Assembly (NCBI GenBank): GCA_018644745.1
Contig: JABGPX010000256.1
Location: 1-9,614 of the forward strand
From: Spirochaetales bacterium
GTDB lineage: Bacteria > Spirochaetota > Spirochaetia > ARS1246
Direction of reading: 5' to 3'
Length of the DNA stretch: 9,614 bases
This document shows, piece after piece, positions 6,082 through 9,614 of the stretch. Positions within the stretch are counted from its first letter, which is position 1, and the number at the start of each line of letters is the position of its first letter. The notes beneath the pieces were generated by a model. That model saw only the letters and a list, made by a program, of their open reading frames with translations, searched no databases and was not told where the DNA came from. The translations under genes were made by a program, and so were the position numbers.

Positions 6082-6273
6082 CTATATACTCCCTTTAATA
6101 CCAGCTTGCTTGAAAATACTCTTTACGGTACCCCAGGGTAAATCGCTTTTCGGATGGGGAACAGTAACCTTGCCCGCCTTAGTGTGGTGCTTAAACTGAT
6201 AATGACTGCCACGTACATTATGCAGAAACCATCCATCCTGTTTGAGTACCTTCATGATTTCCGAGCTCTTCAT
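6082..6273 (-). CDS. hicA: HicA mRNA interferase toxin
   Basis: This 63-residue toxin of the HicA family cleaves or blocks mRNA and arrests growth when free of HicB. The whole protein is the double-stranded-RNA-binding-like fold: MKSSEIMKVLKQDGW, then the catalytic GSHYQF with His24, then GKVTVPHPKSDLPWGTVKSI. Length is normal and all signature residues are present, so it should be active. I choose the ATG at 6271-6273 because family members start with MKSSE. An in-frame ATG at 6288 lies upstream of the predicted transcription start and cannot be used from this promoter. No Shine-Dalgarno precedes 6273, and the predicted transcript begins at or next to this ATG, suggesting leaderless translation. 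Confidence 0.92.
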   Translation of the reverse strand: MKSSEIMKVLKQDGWFLHNVRGSHYQFKHHTKAGKVTVPHPKSDLPWGTVKSIFKQAGIKGSI

Positions 6274-6307
6274 GTGTGTATTATACACACATGAAGTTAC
6301 AAGTCAA
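6268..6307 (-). promoter_or_regulatory. hicAB promoter embedded in a 29-bp inverted repeat operator
   Basis: Arms CTTCATGTGTGTA (6268-6280) and TACACACATGAAG (6284-6296) are perfect inverted copies around a 3-base centre. On the minus strand a consensus -10 TATAAT (6280-6285) sits at the centre, 16 bases from -35 TTGACT (6302-6307). A HicB dimer bound here would cover the -10 box and the hicA start codon. The predicted start of transcription falls at about 6273. Confidence 0.8.
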
Positions 6308-6457
6308 TTTCTTCCACAGATTACCCTGCTTGTCGAGACCAACGAGGGTTATTATATTGTCGATCACAAGCTTACAAATAAGCCGGTGCTCGGTTTGTGG
6401 CTTAATCTTCCCCGTGAAGGGGCTCTTTTTCAGGTTGAGGTAAATGAATGGCAATGA
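6299..6457 (+). pseudogene. Possible 3' remnant of a truncated gene upstream of the nitroreductase
   Basis: A plus-strand frame with protein-like content runs into TGA at 6455-6457, overlapping the nitroreductase start by ten bases. Pieces such as ITLLVETNEGYYIVDHKL and NKPVLGLWLNLP look like a real C-terminus, and the nitroreductase ribosome site GAGG (6437-6440) lies inside it, as in an operon. Going upstream, the frame immediately meets the hicAB promoter and hicA on the other strand, with no plausible start. The simplest reading is a gene whose 5' part was lost when hicAB arrived. I do not recognise the family. Confidence 0.35.
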
Positions 6458-7002
6458 CCTTCGGAGAACTGGTAAACAAGCGGCGCAGCGTCCGAAGCTA
6501 CAGCGATACACCGGTAGAAAGAGAAAAACTGCAGGAATGTGTTGAGGCGGCCCGGCTCGCTCCGTCCGCGTGCAACTCCCAGCCATGGCATTTCGTGGTC
6601 GCGGATGAACCCGACCTGGTGCGCAAGATCGCCCCGTTAACAACAACTGCCGGAATTCCTATAAACGCTTTTGTGCAGCAGGCACCTGTCATCGTCGCGC
6701 TGATAACCGAGCGCCCGAACCTTTCGAGCAGTCTTGGAGCCCTGGTAAAAGGTACGCCTTTTCACCTGCTTGATGTGGGTATAGCCGCGGAGCATTTCTG
6801 CCTGCGCGCTGCCGAACTTGGTCTGGGAACCTGCATGCTCGGATGGTTCAATAAGAAGGCACTAAAAAAACTGCTGGAAATCCCCTCGAAGAAAGAGGTG
6901 CCCCTGCTCATTGCCATAGGGTATCCGTCAAGCGAAGAAGTTCCTCAGAAAAAGCGCAAGCCCCTGGATGAGATAATGGATTTCGGAAAATACCGAACTT
7001 GA
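6448..7002 (+). CDS. Nitroreductase-family FMN oxidoreductase
   Basis: This 184-residue flavoprotein reduces nitro groups, quinones or other electron acceptors with NAD(P)H; its physiological substrate is unknown. RRSVRSY at 12-18 binds FMN phosphate, APSACNSQPW at 38-47 is the conserved second flavin segment, and GLGTCMLGWF near 125-135 is the C-terminal flavin motif. The length fits the small nitroreductase subgroup, and it has no ferredoxin domain or signal peptide. The ATG at 6448 has GAGG seven bases upstream; the ATG at 6454 is a possible second start. It follows a gene remnant with which it may once have been co-transcribed, and it converges on the PHP gene across a small hairpin. Confidence 0.92.
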   Translation: MAMTFGELVNKRRSVRSYSDTPVEREKLQECVEAARLAPSACNSQPWHFVVADEPDLVRKIAPLTTTAGIPINAFVQQAPVIVALITERPNLSSSLGALVKGTPFHLLDVGIAAEHFCLRAAELGLGTCMLGWFNKKALKKLLEIPSKKEVPLLIAIGYPSSEEVPQKKRKPLDEIMDFGKYRT

Positions 7003-7025
7003 TCAACCGGGTTCGGCTGTTGATC
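7001..7025. terminator. Small hairpin between convergent nitroreductase and PHP genes
   Basis: GATCAAC (7001-7007) pairs with GTTGATC (7019-7025) around an 11-base loop. The first arm overlaps the nitroreductase stop codon and the second ends three bases before the PHP stop. There is no T run, so it is at most a weak terminator for both genes. Confidence 0.35.
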
Positions 7026-7027
7026 GA

Positions 7028-8326
7028 TCAGACACCCGCGGCAAAGCATGATTCGATATAAGCGGCAGCCCTCCCCGATAACTCCCCGAGTTTACCGGAT
7101 ACCGAGTCGTCGCCGGCATAGTATTCGAGCATCAACTCTCCCTCTTCCCGGCATAACATATCGTGCCCTGGCAGTACTTCGCGCATTAAAAAGTGGGCGT
7201 ACTTAGATAATCGCAATGGTCCGTGGGCTCTCGCGGTACTTTCCGGCAGATGCTCCACGGCGACGGAGTATTGCTGTTTTACAGAGTCGATGAGTTCAGG
7301 AAGATCAGTCGACTTCGAGAATACTATCGAATAGTACCACCCGAACAATGTTCCCCGATCGCAGCCGTGGGCGTCACTTACGCCGACGATAGGAACTTCT
7401 CGTCCTTTGGCGGACTCTTCCTGGTAGCGAAGTACCTGCAGCATGTTTGATTCAACTTCGTTTAGATTATATCCCCCGATAAGCTCATAAGCGTCGAAAG
7501 GCTGTTCGTCGAAAATCTTTGATGTCAGAGCGCCCGGGATATGATACCTTCGGCTGGCGATCCAATAGGGATGGCAGAAAATTCCCAAGCCGTGAAATTC
7601 CCGTATTTTATCAAAGCACCAGAGGCTCGAGGCATAATAATATGGGTCAAGTCCATGGGGGATATCGGTTAGACCTTTCTGTATTTCTGATACTTCTGCG
7701 AAGTAGGAAGGTTCCTTGAACAGTGCATTCACACTGCTCTCACCGCCGAAGTTTATAATATGAATAGGATTATCCGGCGGATGGACTTCTTCCCCCCTGA
7801 AGATCCTCAGATCGACATCCACATCGACGAAGGCCTGCTGGCATTCGATTGATGGTTCATACAAACCGTGATCGGTAAGGGCCATGAAATCCAGCCCGAT
7901 TTTGCGGCACGACGCCGCGACATAACCGGGGTCCTCCCTTCCATCTGACCTGTTACTGTGTATATGGAGATCTCCCTTGTAGGGTCGTCTCTGGAAAAGA
8001 TCATCTGCCACAGAATAGATTCGAAAATCACCGATTGAGATTCGCTCCTCTCCGTCGATCCGCTCAACGAAAAGACCGTGCTCCTGCTCACCCTCGAGGG
8101 TAATCCGCGTATGAAGAACTCCATCCCGGATCTCGAACACCGGCTGACGTGTTTCGGAGAAACTACTGAAAGAGCCGATGTCTTCCATCGGAGTCTGAGT
8201 CAGCTCATAGACAGCCTGAGGGTCAAATCCAGGGCCGCCGGGAACCGGCGCAATCCGAATAGCAACGGTTGTATCCTCGAGAACGACTTTCGGCATTACC
8301 GTAAAACCAACAGCTTCATTACCCAT
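7028..8326 (-). CDS. PHP-domain metal-dependent phosphoesterase with N-terminal beta domain
   Basis: This 432-residue protein has a PHP (polymerase and histidinol phosphatase) hydrolase domain after a domain of about 115 residues rich in beta strands. Metal-site motifs are all present: DLHIHSNRSDG with His121 and His123, LTDHG with Asp152-His153, GEEVH with Glu179-Glu180, CHPYW with His252, and SDAHG with Asp318 and His320. PHP enzymes hydrolyse phosphoesters such as histidinol phosphate, nucleotides or oligonucleotides; the substrate here cannot be named. The ATG at 8324-8326 is preferred because GGGGAG (8331-8336) lies four bases upstream; the earlier TTG at 8338 overlaps that site. There is no signal peptide. 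It follows the EamA transporter by 22 bases on the same strand, so they probably form an operon. Confidence 0.88.
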   Translation of the reverse strand: MGNEAVGFTVMPKVVLEDTTVAIRIAPVPGGPGFDPQAVYELTQTPMEDIGSFSSFSETRQPVFEIRDGVLHTRITLEGEQEHGLFVERIDGEERISIGDFRIYSVADDLFQRRPYKGDLHIHSNRSDGREDPGYVAASCRKIGLDFMALTDHGLYEPSIECQQAFVDVDVDLRIFRGEEVHPPDNPIHIINFGGESSVNALFKEPSYFAEVSEIQKGLTDIPHGLDPYYYASSLWCFDKIREFHGLGIFCHPYWIASRRYHIPGALTSKIFDEQPFDAYELIGGYNLNEVESNMLQVLRYQEESAKGREVPIVGVSDAHGCDRGTLFGWYYSIVFSKSTDLPELIDSVKQQYSVAVEHLPESTARAHGPLRLSKYAHFLMREVLPGHDMLCREEGELMLEYYAGDDSVSGKLGELSGRAAAYIESCFAAGV

Positions 8327-8348
8327 AAAACTCCCCAATAGTGTTTTT

Positions 8349-9266
8349 CTATCCTAATCCAACGAGAATCAATCCCGCGAACATCAATAACGCACCTGAA
8401 ATTTTCGGAATATAGAGTTTCTCATGGAGCACAAGCGCACCCAGAACTACCCCGATTGGAATACTGAGCTGCCGGAACGCCACGACATAACTTACATCTT
8501 TTACAAATGCCATACTTATCAAAACAAGGGAATATGTCAGATATATTCCCACACCCATCAGCGCAGCGCCTGTGACACCCTTTCCGATTGGCTTCGTAAG
8601 GGACGCCAATTCCCGCCGCTCCCGTTTGTTGATAAGGATGTATAGGCTCAGCCAAAAGGCTGACGCCATTCCTTCAAAAAACGCAAATACCAATGATATA
8701 TGCCACGATGGGATACCATGGACTTGATCCGACCAGAGCAGCCGAAGAGCGGTATCGTCTACAATTGAATATCCGGCGGTGCCGATCGCGGCCAGCAGCG
8801 CCAGGCCGAAAGCAGCATTCAGATATTTGCGCAGCGTGAAATCCTTGAAATGCTTCATCGGAAGCAGGTATCCCCCAAGAAAAATAAAAGCGATTCCCAA
8901 AAGAGCAAGGATGGAGACCTGATCGCCTCTGCCAACTGCGAAAGCAAATCCCGCGACGAGAACCGCCGGAGTGGAACGGGCGATGGGATAGATAAGAGAC
9001 AGATCCCCTTTCCTGTATGCGGCGGACAGCGAGCTGTAATAGAGAGCCTGAAATGCGCCTGTGCAGGCGACCAGAAGCCAGACGGATGGGGTAAAGATTG
9101 AGATAACTTCATGAAACAGGATAAGAAAAGGAAGGAGAAGCAGTACGCCAAAACCCGTGGCAAGTAGGAATGAAGCAGGACCCGAGCGAGTTTTCTTTCC
9201 AATCAGATTCCATCCGGCATGGGTACCCGCGGAAATTACCAGGAGAAGTATTGCTGTTACCGACAT
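8349..9266 (-). CDS. EamA/DMT-superfamily transporter, about ten membrane helices
   Basis: This 305-residue inner-membrane protein of the drug/metabolite transporter superfamily probably exports or imports a small metabolite. Two related halves of five hydrophobic helices are seen. The first half runs from TAILLLVISAGTHAGWNLIG at the N-terminus to ILALLGIAFIFLGGYLL near 117-133. The second starts at LNAAFGLALLAAIGTAGYS near 148 and ends with SGALLMFAGLILVGLG. The charged loop NKRERRELASLTKP lies between helices. SLSAAYRKGDLSLIYPIARS in the first half and VAFRQLSIPIGVVLGALVL in the second are the typical EamA signature regions. The ATG at 9264-9266 has GGAG 11 bases upstream, slightly far. The PHP gene follows within 22 bases, and a phosphodiesterase-like gene lies 77 bases upstream on the same strand. 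The cargo is unknown. Confidence 0.9.
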   Translation of the reverse strand: MSVTAILLLVISAGTHAGWNLIGKKTRSGPASFLLATGFGVLLLLPFLILFHEVISIFTPSVWLLVACTGAFQALYYSSLSAAYRKGDLSLIYPIARSTPAVLVAGFAFAVGRGDQVSILALLGIAFIFLGGYLLPMKHFKDFTLRKYLNAAFGLALLAAIGTAGYSIVDDTALRLLWSDQVHGIPSWHISLVFAFFEGMASAFWLSLYILINKRERRELASLTKPIGKGVTGAALMGVGIYLTYSLVLISMAFVKDVSYVVAFRQLSIPIGVVLGALVLHEKLYIPKISGALLMFAGLILVGLG

Positions 9267-9318
9267 ATATAAGGCATCTCCAAGAACCGCCGCTTTCTAA
9301 ATAATTCGAACGAGCGGC

Positions 9319-9347
9319 ATTTTCTCATTGCTGTATTCAGGTGTCAA
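9319..9347 (-). promoter_or_regulatory. Weak candidate promoter for the EamA-PHP operon
   Basis: On the minus strand a perfect -35 TTGACA (9342-9347) overlaps the stop of the upstream gene. It is followed after 17 bases by GAAAAT (9319-9324), a poor -10. A 6-bp GCCGCT/AGCGGC stem lies between this and the EamA start (9289-9318). The operon may instead be read through from the upstream gene. Confidence 0.3.
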
Positions 9348-9614
9348 GTAAGGCTGTCCTTGTCAAGGAAATCCCGTCTGGCCGCGGCCAGCTCCGCCAC
9401 GTCCCGAGTCGTAATGTTGTCCGCACCCGCTTCGAAAAAAAACCGGTGTTTGTCTGGAGGGACTGTCCAAAATGACAGAAGAAGATCATGTGCCGCTGCC
9501 GCTCGCGTCAGCCGGCGGCGGTACCGTTTATAGTCGATGTTGAGACCGCAGCAACCGGCATTCCTGGCCTTTCGACAGTTACGCAGAGGGGAGTCGGTAT
9601 TCAGGAAAACTCTG
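9344..9614 (-). CDS. Glycerophosphodiester phosphodiesterase-like protein, C-terminal part
   Basis: A minus-strand frame open to the window edge encodes 89 residues and ends at TGA 9344-9346; its start lies beyond the window. The pattern is that of the last barrel strands of the GDPD family: CGLNIDYKRY, then a helix with AAAHDLLL, the strand SFWTVPPDK, and FEAGADNITTRD, where family members have the motif G-x-D-x-I-x-T-D/R. The family hydrolyses glycerophosphodiesters to glycerol 3-phosphate and an alcohol. The catalytic His and Glu residues are in the missing part, so activity cannot be judged. It ends 77 bases before the EamA gene on the same strand. An eight-A run at 9435-9442 encodes consecutive Phe codons and is a possible slippage or sequencing-error site, but the frame is intact. 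Confidence 0.7.
   Translation of the reverse strand, partial: RVFLNTDSPLRNCRKARNAGCCGLNIDYKRYRRRLTRAAAAHDLLLSFWTVPPDKHRFFFEAGADNITTRDVAELAAARRDFLDKDSLT

Noticed and set aside
6274..6288. hicA start at the upstream ATG 6288
   Set aside because: This ATG lies upstream of the predicted transcription start and its codons overlap the -10 box; HicA proteins typically begin at the MKSSE methionine.
9265..9277. 13-bp sequence ATATATAAGGCAT shared with 5417-5429
   Set aside because: The match is short, AT-rich and does not extend; the surrounding sequences have different structures, so chance is the simplest explanation.

Overview
This is a bacterial chromosomal segment of moderate GC content, with compact genes, Shine-Dalgarno sites of the GGAG type and one lipoprotein signal. 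The mix (enolase-superfamily enzyme, sulfatase, zinc dehydrogenase, cytochrome P460-like lipoprotein, PHP phosphoesterase, EamA transporter) would suit a heterotroph such as a marine or sediment spirochaete, or a PVC-group bacterium. That placement is a guess from gene content only; no rRNA or other marker gene is present.

Layout, left to right. (1) 1-591: 3' part of an enolase-superfamily gene on the plus strand. It converges on a minus-strand pair: a cytoplasmic formylglycine sulfatase (959-2443) followed by a 99-residue protein of unknown function (642-941). (2) 2466-3729: an AT-richer toxin-antitoxin cassette made of 'mobile mystery' protein A (HTH, 3091-3558) and protein B (Fic, 2507-3094). 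It has a palindromic operator region and is bracketed by two copies of a 34-bp direct repeat that differ at one base. It separates the sulfatase from a divergent zinc-dependent dehydrogenase (3746-4786). (3) 4866-5357: a cytochrome P460-type lipoprotein with its own promoter and a long hairpin upstream. (4) 5563-6457: a hicA-hicB toxin-antitoxin operon. Its promoter -10 box sits at the centre of a 29-bp inverted repeat. Coding-like gene fragments lie on both sides. (5) 6448-7002: a small nitroreductase. (6) 7028-9614: a minus-strand run of a glycerophosphodiester phosphodiesterase-like gene (3' part only), an EamA transporter and a PHP-domain phosphoesterase, probably co-transcribed at least in part.

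The metabolic genes look like ordinary accessory catabolism and redox functions. The two toxin-antitoxin modules look like later arrivals. The most interesting feature is the direct-repeat bracket around the mmpA-mmpB pair, because this family is known to associate with mobile DNA without an obvious mobilising mechanism and no recombinase is present here. Next in interest are the apparently leaderless hicA transcript and the gene remnants flanking hicAB. I found no rRNA, tRNA, CRISPR array, insertion sequence or convincing new multi-gene system.
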